20,063 nucleotides of DNA, taken from the NCBI GenBank assembly GCA_045539625.1, contig JAZQFS010000032.1, positions 1 to 20,063 on the forward strand, in the 5' to 3' direction. A model generated the notes under the pieces. It was given only the letters and a program-made list of their open reading frames with translations, had not been told where the DNA came from and did not search any database. This DNA comes from UMGS1387 sp045539625. Its GTDB lineage: Bacteria; Bacillota; Clostridia; Oscillospirales; CAG-382. Shown in pieces: positions 7,504 to 14,175 of the stretch. The position numbers were made by a program, and so were the translations under genes. Every line of letters starts with the position of its first letter. The stretch's first letter is position 1.

Positions 7504-8421
7504 ATGAAACTCGTAACCACAACATGTGATTTTGATGCATATACAAAAAACGATTATCTGCAAAGTGTGAAATACGGTATGGAAGCAGGCTTTAAGCATT
7601 TTGACCTTAATATGTACAAGCCTCTGAGCGGCGACGCTTTTTTCGGCGATAACTGGGAAAAGGCGGCATATGACTTAAGGAACGAAGCGGAAAAGCTGGG
7701 AGCGGACTTTCTTCAGGCACATTCTCCCGACACAAATAACATGGACGGAAAAGGCGGCTTTGAGGATGCTGTGAAGAAGACGGCAAGAGCACTTGAGGTG
7801 TGCGGAGTTTTGGGTATACCTAACCTTGTTTGCCATGCAGGTTATGATAAAAATGTTGCAGACAAACAAGTCTGGTTTGACGAAAACAAAAAATTCTACA
7901 GTGCACTGTTTCCCGTTATGGAAAAGACAGGTGTAAATCTTCTTTGTGAAAACACCACAAAGGCGAATATGCCTGAGTGGTACTACCTTATAACAGGCAC
8001 AGATATGAGAGAATTTTGCAAGTACGTAAATCACCCTCTTTTCCACGCTTGCTGGGATACGGGACACGCAAACTGCGAGGGCAGTCAGTATCAGCAGATA
8101 ATTGACCTTGGCGACGAGCTTTACGCCATTCATTTCAACGATAACAGAGAAAAGGCGGATGAGCACATTATTCCTTTTCTGGGAACAATGAACAGCGGTG
8201 AAGTTATGACGGCACTTTTTGATATCGGCTTCAAAGGTCCGTTTACCTTGGAGTGCAGCTCTTCCTTAAGACCGAAGCAATACTGGCACGGCAACAGGCG
8301 TGATTTTCCGAGAGATGACAGGCTTGACCACGTGCCGCTTGTGCTTGTAAGAGAAATGGAAAAGGTTATGTATGCGGCAGGTAAATACATACTTGAAAAA
8401 TTTGATTGCTTTGAGGACTGA
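7504..8421 (+). CDS. Sugar phosphate isomerase/epimerase-like TIM barrel protein
   Basis: This 305-residue protein belongs to the xylose-isomerase-like/AP-endonuclease-2 TIM-barrel superfamily. Barrel-end residues expected to bind a divalent metal and substrate are visible in order: His73 (QAHSPD), His111 (VCHAGYD), Glu149 (LLCENT), Asp185 and His188 (CWDTGHAN), His210 (IHFNDN) and Glu250 (FTLECS). Family members isomerise or epimerise keto-sugars, inositol derivatives or their phosphates; the exact substrate is not predictable. The start is fixed by AAGGAG at ideal spacing. The stop overlaps the ATG of the next gene's reading frame by one base. It is the first gene of the enzyme run behind the ROK regulator, so it is likely a pathway-specific catabolic enzyme rather than housekeeping. 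Confidence 0.85.
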   Translation: MKLVTTTCDFDAYTKNDYLQSVKYGMEAGFKHFDLNMYKPLSGDAFFGDNWEKAAYDLRNEAEKLGADFLQAHSPDTNNMDGKGGFEDAVKKTARALEVCGVLGIPNLVCHAGYDKNVADKQVWFDENKKFYSALFPVMEKTGVNLLCENTTKANMPEWYYLITGTDMREFCKYVNHPLFHACWDTGHANCEGSQYQQIIDLGDELYAIHFNDNREKADEHIIPFLGTMNSGEVMTALFDIGFKGPFTLECSSSLRPKQYWHGNRRDFPRDDRLDHVPLVLVREMEKVMYAAGKYILEKFDCFED

Positions 8422-8426
8422 TGACA

Positions 8427-9119
8427 ATGTTTAAATACGAAACCCATCTTCACACGTCTCCCGTAAGTGCCTGCTCAAGGGCAACACCCGAGGAAAATGT
8501 GGAGTTTTACAAAGGCCTCGGCTACGACGGCATATTTATTACAAACCATTTTTTTGACGGAAATACGAGAATCGACAGAAATCTTCCTTGGGAAGAAATG
8601 ATTGACAGGTATTTTTCCGACTACGAGAGGGCTTTGGAGCACGCAGAGAAAATCGGCGGTATCAAGGTGTTCTGCGGCGTGGAAATGGGCACAAAAGGCT
8701 CGCATTTTCTCGTGTACGGTCTTTCCAAAGAGTGGTATATTCAAAATCCACAAGTGCTTACAATGCAATACACCGAAAAGTTTAAGTTTATTGCAGATAA
8801 CGGCGGTTTTATTGTCCATGCACACCCATTCAGAGAGGATCACTTTATCGACCATATAAGACTTTTTCCGAGGCACGTTCACGGCGTGGAGATAATCAAC
8901 GCCTGCCGCAACGAGTTTGAAAGCGAAATGGCTCGCCACTATGCCGAAAGCTACAAGCTTATACCCTTTGGCGGAAGCGACAATCACTGTGCAGGTCATC
9001 TGCCAAAGCTTGCAGGCGTAGAATGCGAGAAGCCGATAAACAGCGTTGAAGAATTTATAAGCACGGCAAGACAAGGAAAGCTTAAAGTTTTCACTCTTGA
9101 AAACAAGTCGGAGGAATAA
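8427..9119 (+). CDS. PHP domain metal-dependent hydrolase
   Basis: This is a 230-residue PHP (polymerase and histidinol phosphatase) protein. Metal-ligand motifs are present in the usual order: HLHT (His7, His9), NH (His41), CGVEMG (Glu86), VHAHP (His131, His133) and GSDNH (Asp185, His187), a trinuclear-metal phosphoesterase pattern. It likely removes a phosphate from a small sugar-type metabolite. Start choice: the frame opens with ATG at 8421, overlapping the upstream stop, and again at 8427. The GAGGA site at 8413-8417 is too close to the first and well spaced from the second, and the PHP fold starts right at MFKYETHLHT. Either start gives the same domain. The stop is 5 nt from the next gene. 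Confidence 0.88.
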   Translation: MFKYETHLHTSPVSACSRATPEENVEFYKGLGYDGIFITNHFFDGNTRIDRNLPWEEMIDRYFSDYERALEHAEKIGGIKVFCGVEMGTKGSHFLVYGLSKEWYIQNPQVLTMQYTEKFKFIADNGGFIVHAHPFREDHFIDHIRLFPRHVHGVEIINACRNEFESEMARHYAESYKLIPFGGSDNHCAGHLPKLAGVECEKPINSVEEFISTARQGKLKVFTLENKSEE

Positions 9120-9124
9120 TAATT

Positions 9125-10069
9125 ATGTCAAGACAGATAAGAGTTGTGTGCACGGCGGCAAATCATATGGTTTATGACGGAGTGCGTGATTTTGGGGCTA
9201 TGATACGCAATGCGGCAAACTTTATTGAAAGACAGATTGCGGGCACTCTTGTTGAGCGTCCCGATCTTATTGTTCTCCCTGAGGTTTATGACAGATTTTG
9301 CGGTATCTCACGTGAAGACAACAATGAGTATTATAAAGAAAGAGGCAGCTTTGTCTATGACAGAGTTAAAAAGCTTGCCAAAGAAAACAACGTAAACATC
9401 GTCTTTTCCGCAGTAATGGACGGCGGCGACGGCTATATGAGAAACCGTCAGATGTTTGTGGGACGTGACGGCGAAGAAAAAGGTATCTACGATAAAAATC
9501 ACCTTGTGTGGGAGGAGCATACCGAGTCGAACATTGCCTTCGGTGATGACCCAAAGCTTATCCAAATGGACATAGGAAAGCTTGGCGGCGTTATATGCTA
9601 TGACCTTAACTTTGATGAGCTGAGAGAAAAATATATGAAGCTTAAGCCTGAGCTGCTGTGTTTTTCATCTATGTACCACGGCGGATTTGTTGCAAGAAAT
9701 TGGGCATATACGGGTAGATGTTATTTTGCCGCAAGCGTTCAACAGCAGCAAAGCTACATTTTAAATCCCTTAGGCGAGCTTGTTGCCGAATCAAATCCTT
9801 ATACAGCTTATGTATCAGCCGATATAAACCTTGACTATGCCGTAGCCCATCTTGACTACAACTGGCAGAAAAAGCAGGATTTAAAGGCGAAGTACGGAAA
9901 GCTTGTCGATATTCAGATTCCGAGAGGATTGGGACCTTTCCTTATAACAAGTCTTCACCCCGAAATAAGTGCCGTTGATATGGCAAAGGAATTTGAAATC
10001 GAGCTTATGGACGACCTTTTTGCAAGAGGCAGAAAGCAGAGAGAGGATTTTTTGCAGAGCAAAAGATAA
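9125..10069 (+). CDS. Carbon-nitrogen hydrolase (nitrilase superfamily)
   Basis: This is a 314-residue member of the nitrilase superfamily with the complete catalytic triad: Glu53 (LPEVYD), Lys124 (YDKNHL) and Cys158 (GVICYDLNF). These enzymes hydrolyse amides, carbamoyl groups or nitriles of small molecules in the cytoplasm. The long insertion-free core and the C-terminal extension after about residue 245 fit an amidase or N-carbamoyl hydrolase branch, but the substrate cannot be assigned. The start follows GGAGG at good spacing, 5 nt after the PHP stop, so the genes are cotranscribed. Next to an isomerase, a phosphoesterase-like protein and a GH20-like protein, it may remove an N-acyl or amide group from a sugar-derived intermediate; that is inference. 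Confidence 0.9.
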   Translation: MSRQIRVVCTAANHMVYDGVRDFGAMIRNAANFIERQIAGTLVERPDLIVLPEVYDRFCGISREDNNEYYKERGSFVYDRVKKLAKENNVNIVFSAVMDGGDGYMRNRQMFVGRDGEEKGIYDKNHLVWEEHTESNIAFGDDPKLIQMDIGKLGGVICYDLNFDELREKYMKLKPELLCFSSMYHGGFVARNWAYTGRCYFAASVQQQQSYILNPLGELVAESNPYTAYVSADINLDYAVAHLDYNWQKKQDLKAKYGKLVDIQIPRGLGPFLITSLHPEISAVDMAKEFEIELMDDLFARGRKQREDFLQSKR

Positions 10070-10099
10070 TGTAATTTGTGATAAAACGGAGGGTTTATT

Positions 10100-11083
10100 A
10101 TGAGCAATTACCCATGGAAATCAAGAGGACTGTGCGTATTTGCACCTGAGCCTTGTGACGTCGACAGATTTTGCAATTTTATTGAAAACACCCTTGTTCC
10201 CGACAGAATTGACACAATAGTTCTCATAATCAGATATAACTATATGTTCAAAGAGCACCCCGAATGCAGGGGAGACTATCCTTTGTCCCAAGAAGATGTC
10301 AAGAAAATAGTTGCCGTATGCAGAAAACACGGCATTGACCTTATTCCGGATATGAATCTTCTGGGACATCAGTGCGTGCAGGGCGAAAAGGTTAATGACG
10401 GACTTCTCAGAGGTCACCCCGAATTTGACGAAACTCCCGAAATTGAAGAACCTGAATACAGCAGAAGCCTTTGTCCCAATCACCCCGATGTACTGCCTGT
10501 TGTGCTGTCCCTTGTGGACGAGGTTGCAGATGCCTTTGAGTGTACCACCTTCCACATCGGTATGGACGAGGTGTTTGATATCGGCAAGTGCCCAAGATGC
10601 AAGGGCAAGGACAACGGCGAAATCTTTGCAACGTGGGTAAACAAGCTGTCCTCGCACTTAAAAAGCAAAGGTATAAAAACAATGATGTGGGGCGACAGAC
10701 TGATTAACAGCTATGAGGTTCACCACGGCCCGTGGGACGCAAGTCAGAACGGCACCTGGACGGCAATGGAAACAATTGACAAGGATATTATCATCACCGA
10801 CTGGCATTATCACAACTGGCCTGAATTTGCTTCGGTTGAGGTGTTTGCAAAGGCGGGTATGAAGATATATCTTTCACCCTTTAACGTGAAAGAAAACGCA
10901 AAGCTGTTCCTTGATTATGCCAAGGAGCATGACGGCGGAAATATCCTCGGAATCATGGAAACAACATGGGTTTCCTGCAGAGCCTTTATGGACGGTATGG
11001 AAGGCAAGGAGGTTGAGGATATCAGTTGGTACAAGGACGGTATGCCTCATATAAAGGACTGCTATGAGTGGCTGTTCAGATAA
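10100..11083 (+). CDS. GH20-like glycoside hydrolase, single domain, intracellular
   Basis: This 327-residue TIM-barrel protein carries the family-20 glycosidase catalytic signature FHIGMDEV, placing the catalytic Asp156-Glu157 pair after His152. Other barrel-end features are IPDMNLLGHQ (82-91), MMWGDR (195-200), TDWHYHNW (233-240) and the late aromatic TTW (288-290). GH20 enzymes remove terminal N-acetylhexosamine by substrate-assisted catalysis. This copy lacks a signal peptide and the N-terminal GH20b domain, so it should act inside the cell on an imported oligosaccharide or glycoside. A Cys164-x2-Cys167 pair directly after the catalytic segment is unusual for classical hexosaminidases. 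ACGGAGGG precedes the start. The 30-nt gap from the nitrilase gene holds no terminator. Substrate uncertain. Confidence 0.8.
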   Translation: MSNYPWKSRGLCVFAPEPCDVDRFCNFIENTLVPDRIDTIVLIIRYNYMFKEHPECRGDYPLSQEDVKKIVAVCRKHGIDLIPDMNLLGHQCVQGEKVNDGLLRGHPEFDETPEIEEPEYSRSLCPNHPDVLPVVLSLVDEVADAFECTTFHIGMDEVFDIGKCPRCKGKDNGEIFATWVNKLSSHLKSKGIKTMMWGDRLINSYEVHHGPWDASQNGTWTAMETIDKDIIITDWHYHNWPEFASVEVFAKAGMKIYLSPFNVKENAKLFLDYAKEHDGGNILGIMETTWVSCRAFMDGMEGKEVEDISWYKDGMPHIKDCYEWLFR

Positions 11084-11110
11084 ACAAAGAGCAAGAAAAG
11101 AGGTTTTATT

Positions 11111-11560
11111 ATGTCAAAAAAAGGAAAAATCATTTGTACTGTGATTGTTGTTCTGTGTGCGGTATTGCTTGTGTCGGTGTATTTTGTATTCGGCGGCAAC
11201 GATGCTTCAAGTCCTGCTGAAACGCCTGACAACACGCAGCAGGAGGAGCAGCAGGAAGCTGCTGCAAAAAACATAACCGTCTCGGTTGTCGGGCTTGGCG
11301 GAGAAACAACAAGCTATGAGCTTGAAACGAAGGCGGCTGTTTTGTCGCAGGCAATGAAAGAGGCGGAAGGTCTTACCTTCTCAGGCTCGGAAGGACCTTA
11401 CGGAATAATGCTTGAAGAGGTAAACGGAGTGCGTGCCGTATATGAAGAGGACGGCGCATACTGGTCGGTGCTTGTTGACGGCGAATACGGAATGCACGGC
11501 ATTGATACTCAGCCTGTGGAAGACGGCACCGTTTACAGCCTTGTTTATACTCTTGCATAA
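11111..11560 (+). CDS. Membrane-anchored DUF4430 protein
   Basis: This is a 149-residue extracytoplasmic protein. It has an N-terminal signal-anchor helix (about residues 7-28 after the basic MSKKGK), a Gln/Glu/Ala-rich disordered linker (30-53), and one DUF4430 domain (about 54-149). DUF4430 is structurally related to the C-terminal beta domain of transcobalamin. The domain contains VLSQAMKEAEG, a GPYGIMLEEVNGV segment and YWSVLVDGEYG, all typical of the family. No lipobox cysteine is seen, so it is held by the helix. Its stop shares one base with the start of the following ECF S component, implying the two proteins work together: a surface domain presenting ligand to the importer. It is cotranscribed with the GH20-like gene or nearly so (27-nt gap). 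Confidence 0.82.
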   Translation: MSKKGKIICTVIVVLCAVLLVSVYFVFGGNDASSPAETPDNTQQEEQQEAAAKNITVSVVGLGGETTSYELETKAAVLSQAMKEAEGLTFSGSEGPYGIMLEEVNGVRAVYEEDGAYWSVLVDGEYGMHGIDTQPVEDGTVYSLVYTLA

Positions 11561-12084
11561 TGATGATGAAGAAAAACGGTGATTTTGCAAAGGACGCTGC
11601 AATTGCAGGAATAATGACGGCACTTCTCGTGTCGGGAAAAATGGTGCTGTCCTTTATACCCAATGTGGAAATTGTGTCCTTTATGATAATAATGTTCTCG
11701 GTGTACTTTGGCAGAAAAACACTTTTCAGCGTATTTGCCTTTGTGCTGATTGAGGGACTTTTGTACGGCTTCGGCATATGGTGGATAGGCTACATTTACA
11801 TATGGCCGCTTATGTGCCTTGTGACGTGTGCCGTAAGAAAGAGAGCCACGCACTTTACCCTTACCGTAATATCAACCCTGTTTGGCTTGTTCTTTGGATT
11901 TTTGTCGTCCTTCGCTTATATTTTTGCAGGTACGGCAAACCCCGGTATAGGCTATGCGGTGTCGTGGTGGATTGCAGGTATACCCTTTGATTTAATCCAC
12001 GGAGCAGGAAACCTTGCGGTTATGGCGTGTCTTTATGTGCCTGTGTCAAGGGTGCTGGCTCTTGCCTCAAAGAATAATACATAA
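11560..12084 (+). CDS. ECF transporter S component (DUF4430-linked)
   Basis: This is a 174-residue membrane protein with about five or six hydrophobic helices: AAIAGIMTALLVSGKMVL (13-30), IVSFMIIMFSVYFG (38-51), FSVFAFVLIEGLLYGFG, IYIWPLMCLV, a long helix at about 100-123, and the C-terminal AGIPFDLIHGAGNLAVM (139-155), which is characteristic of S components. It would bind a micronutrient in the membrane and use an ECF energising module encoded elsewhere. The start is one of three consecutive ATG codons; the first overlaps the DUF4430 stop (TAATG). No strong ribosome site is seen, so translation is likely coupled. A cobalamin-type ligand is suggested by the DUF4430 partner only; no B12 riboswitch is present. 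It is unlike the S component at 4135 in sequence. Confidence 0.82.
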   Translation: MMMKKNGDFAKDAAIAGIMTALLVSGKMVLSFIPNVEIVSFMIIMFSVYFGRKTLFSVFAFVLIEGLLYGFGIWWIGYIYIWPLMCLVTCAVRKRATHFTLTVISTLFGLFFGFLSSFAYIFAGTANPGIGYAVSWWIAGIPFDLIHGAGNLAVMACLYVPVSRVLALASKNNT

Positions 12085-12092
12085 CAAAAAAG

Positions 12093-12126
12093 AAAGCTGT
12101 CTGCCTTAACGGTAAACAGCTTTTTT
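12093..12126. terminator. Terminator between the convergent ECF S and VOC genes
   Basis: AAAGCTGT (12093-12100) pairs with ACAGCTTT (12116-12123) around a 15-nt loop, with six Ts from 12121 on the plus strand. On the minus strand the run of A at 12085-12091 gives a T-rich tail, so the hairpin can serve both converging genes. Confidence 0.85.
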
Positions 12127-12143
12127 ATTATTCGTATGCCGAT

Positions 12144-12566
12144 TTATTCCTCGGGCTGGAAGAACTCAAGCTCTTCGCCGTCAGGACCTTTCACAAAACC
12201 GATAATTACATTGATGGGAGGCTGAGAGGGGAGACAGTAGTGAGCAGGTGCTTTGTCCATTTCCGTCGCTCCGTACTGAAGCGCTCTTTCGTATGCCGCC
12301 TTAGTGTCGTCAACCTTGAGTGCAAGGTGAATGTAGTTGCCTGATTCCTTGTGGTTTTCGGTGTGAGGCTCTCCGTCTGAGAAAATTTCAAAATAACAGC
12401 CTGTGCCGATGTCTATAAGAGCGATTTTCTTGCCTGTGCCGCCAACCCACTGACGGTATACTTTAAATCCGAGACCTTCGGTATAAAATCTCAGGGACTT
12501 GTCAAAATCGCTTGTCTGAAGGGCAATGTGGTGGAATGTACAGCCCTTTATAATCTCGTTTGCCAT
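12144..12566 (-). CDS. VOC family / glyoxalase-like protein
   Basis: This is a 140-residue protein of the vicinal-oxygen-chelate superfamily, made of two beta-alpha-beta-beta-beta modules. The four metal-ligand positions of glyoxalase-type members are all filled: His13 (FHHIAL), Glu60 (CYFEIF), His80 (YIHLAL) and Glu134 (EELEFF). It may be a lyase, isomerase or dioxygenase; the closest description is lactoylglutathione-lyase-like, without proof of that reaction. An upstream in-frame ATG would add 35 residues of non-family sequence; the ATG at 12566 has a perfect GGAGGT site 6 nt away and begins MANEIIKGCTFHHIAL, the normal family start. It is a single gene with its own consensus promoter. Confidence 0.9.
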   Translation of the reverse strand: MANEIIKGCTFHHIALQTSDFDKSLRFYTEGLGFKVYRQWVGGTGKKIALIDIGTGCYFEIFSDGEPHTENHKESGNYIHLALKVDDTKAAYERALQYGATEMDKAPAHYCLPSQPPINVIIGFVKGPDGEELEFFQPEE

Positions 12567-12572
12567 AATGTG

Positions 12573-12578
12573 ACCTCC
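12573..12578 (-). promoter_or_regulatory. Ribosome site deciding the VOC start
   Basis: On the minus strand this reads GGAGGT, 6 nt from the ATG at 12566. It rules out the longer upstream reading from 12671, which would begin inside the promoter. Confidence 0.9.
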
Positions 12579-12599
12579 ATATATATTATGTATAAAAAC

Positions 12600-12628
12600 A
12601 ATATAACACAAAATATGGCATTTGTCAA
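12600..12628 (-). promoter_or_regulatory. Consensus promoter of the VOC gene
   Basis: On the minus strand: -35 TTGACA (12623-12628), a 17-bp spacer ending in TGTGT, and -10 TATATT (12600-12605). It is divergent from the promoter at 12678, with about 50 bp between the two -35 boxes. Confidence 0.85.
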
Positions 12629-12677
12629 TTGTATCAAAAAAAGTGGTAAAAAAAGCTGTGGATTTGAACAAAAATAC

Positions 12678-12706
12678 TTGACAAAACAGGCAAATCGTGT
12701 TATTAT
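12678..12706 (+). promoter_or_regulatory. Consensus promoter of the secreted-protein genes
   Basis: -35 TTGACA (12678-12683), a 17-bp spacer ending in CGTGT, and -10 TATTAT (12701-12706). Both -35 and spacer end resemble the divergent VOC promoter. Confidence 0.85.
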
Positions 12707-12745
12707 TAACTAACAGAGTGGATATCTGTATACGGACGAAAGGAT

Positions 12746-13336
12746 GTGTGCGTCATAAACAGCAGATGCCTTTTACGTCTGACGGCGGTTTTGATGGTTC
12801 TGTCGTTTATGTGCTCCTGTTTTTGCTTTGCCGAGGAAATGACAAAGCAGCAGCGTCTTAAAAACACATTGTATCTCCAAAGCGGCAACTATTCAAGCGC
12901 AAAGGACGGCGTGCTTACCGTGATTGACAAAAGCGACAAAACGGTAACACCCAGAATACGTGAAGGCGTGTTCTATGTTCCGCTTCGATTTGTTCTTGAA
13001 AGCTTTGGCGTGGAGGTCGGCTGGGATGACTCGGCAAAATGCGTTACGGTGTCGGGGGGCGGAAAAACGATTTCCCTATCGGTAAACGATGACGAGGTAA
13101 GGCTGGGAGCGTTAAAGGAAAAGCTTTCCCGTGACTGCTACATAGAAAACGAGAGAACATATCTGGCACTTGAGGACGTTTCAAAGCTAATAAAGTGCAG
13201 TACCCATTTTTACAGCTCCGGCAATACTGCGGTAATCGCAATCGGGGAGAGCTGGGACAGCGAGCGTGACGCTGAAAAGCAGGCAGTTTCGGCAATGGAA
13301 TTTGCCATATCGCCTTTCTTTAAAATGTTCACGTAA
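12746..13336 (+). CDS. Secreted protein with copper amine oxidase N-terminal-like (stalk) domain
   Basis: This is a protein of up to 196 residues with a signal peptide (basic start, hydrophobic core at about 9-28, likely cut after CFA at 29). It then has a copper-amine-oxidase-N-like domain (about 54-168): TPRIREGVFYVPLRFVLESFG, VGWDDSAKCVTV and TYLALEDVSKLI are its hallmarks. The domain is common in clostridial envelope proteins, where it is a wall- or substrate-associated beta module with no oxidase activity. No catalytic or anchor domain follows. Start uncertain: a GTG at 12746 with AAAGGA only 2-3 nt away is the only start that keeps the full signal peptide; an ATG at 12794 would truncate it. 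It may be cotranscribed with the two genes downstream (46-nt gap, no terminator). Confidence 0.78.
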   Translation: MCVINSRCLLRLTAVLMVLSFMCSCFCFAEEMTKQQRLKNTLYLQSGNYSSAKDGVLTVIDKSDKTVTPRIREGVFYVPLRFVLESFGVEVGWDDSAKCVTVSGGGKTISLSVNDDEVRLGALKEKLSRDCYIENERTYLALEDVSKLIKCSTHFYSSGNTAVIAIGESWDSERDAEKQAVSAMEFAISPFFKMFT

Positions 13337-13382
13337 TCTAAGAGTAAAAAATAAAAAAATATACACAGAAGGAGAAGAAAAC

Positions 13383-14153
13383 ATGAAAAAGATTCTCAAA
13401 GCATTTCTGTTTTCGGTACTGTGCCTGACAGTTTTGTCTGCGGCTGCTTTTGCTGCTGAAAACATTATTGCCAACGGTGACGGAACTTTCCCTGCTTCCT
13501 ATGCTGACGGAACAGACGGAGAATACTACGCACTTGTTGTAGTAAAGGGCATTTATGCTGAAACAGACACACCCGTAATTTCCGAAACAACTGTTGTTCA
13601 CATCGATCAGGTGACTGCAGGTGAAAACGGAGCATTATTCGAAGATTTCACACCCAACTCAGGAGATCCTGCTACAGTTTATGTAGGCGGCTCTGACCTT
13701 GATGACGGTCCTGTTATTCTCGGTTATATCAATAACGAGGTACAGACCAAGGAATACAAGGTTAGCGTTGCAGTAACTGCTGACAGTGATGCGGCTGCTA
13801 CAGTTAAGCTTACAGCAGGTGAAACTGTTGTGACTGCGGCTTACAACGAAACAACCGACAAGTACGAGGCTACTGTCGCTGAGGGTACATATAAGCTGAC
13901 AGTTGAAGTTCCCAAGCATCTTTCTTACACAATGAACGAGCTTGTTGTTGCGGCTGATGTTGATAAGGCTGTGACGGTTAAGGGCGGCGACCTTGATGGA
14001 ACAGGCGTTATTGACGTAGATGACCTTTCGGTGGTGCTTGGTAATTATAAGACAACATCTGCAGATGCAGATGTTGACGGTAATGGCAGTGTTGATGTAG
14101 ATGACCTTTCAATTGTACTTGGTAACTACAAGGCAACTGCTACAGTTGAATAA
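13383..14153 (+). CDS. Secreted dockerin-like protein
   Basis: This 256-residue protein has a clear signal peptide (MKKILK, hydrophobic core, cleavage near AAFA-AE at 24-25), a unique beta-rich middle (about 26-125), a small beta-sandwich-like region (about 125-200) and a C-terminal pair of 22-residue repeats at 202-223 and 229-250. Each repeat begins DLDGTG or DVDGNG followed by V-I-D-V-D-D-L-S and ends VLGNYK: the duplicated calcium-loop-plus-helix pattern of a type I dockerin. Dockerins bind cohesin domains and attach proteins to a scaffold or cell surface. Start choice: the frame is open 39 codons earlier, but AAGGAG at 13369-13374 and the signal peptide fix the ATG at 13383. No enzymatic domain is recognised. 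The following gene is 22 nt away. Confidence 0.85.
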   Translation: MKKILKAFLFSVLCLTVLSAAAFAAENIIANGDGTFPASYADGTDGEYYALVVVKGIYAETDTPVISETTVVHIDQVTAGENGALFEDFTPNSGDPATVYVGGSDLDDGPVILGYINNEVQTKEYKVSVAVTADSDAAATVKLTAGETVVTAAYNETTDKYEATVAEGTYKLTVEVPKHLSYTMNELVVAADVDKAVTVKGGDLDGTGVIDVDDLSVVLGNYKTTSADADVDGNGSVDVDDLSIVLGNYKATATVE

Positions 14154-14163
14154 TTGATTTTTT

Positions 14164-14169
14164 GAGGTG
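14164..14169 (+). promoter_or_regulatory. Ribosome site deciding the start of the 667-residue protein
   Basis: GAGGTG lies 6 nt before the ATG at 14176. An in-frame GTG at 14167 falls inside this site, so it cannot be the true start. Confidence 0.85.
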
Positions 14170-14175
14170 AATTTT

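Noticed and set aside
8475..9074. 199-codon minus-strand frame opposite the PHP gene, and a 163-codon one at 7675-8166
   Set aside because: Both are shadows of confident plus-strand enzymes, with no ribosome sites and no domain pattern.
12567..12671. N-terminal extension of the VOC protein
   Set aside because: It would include the promoter -10 and -35 and the ribosome site. The shorter start has an ideal GGAGGT.
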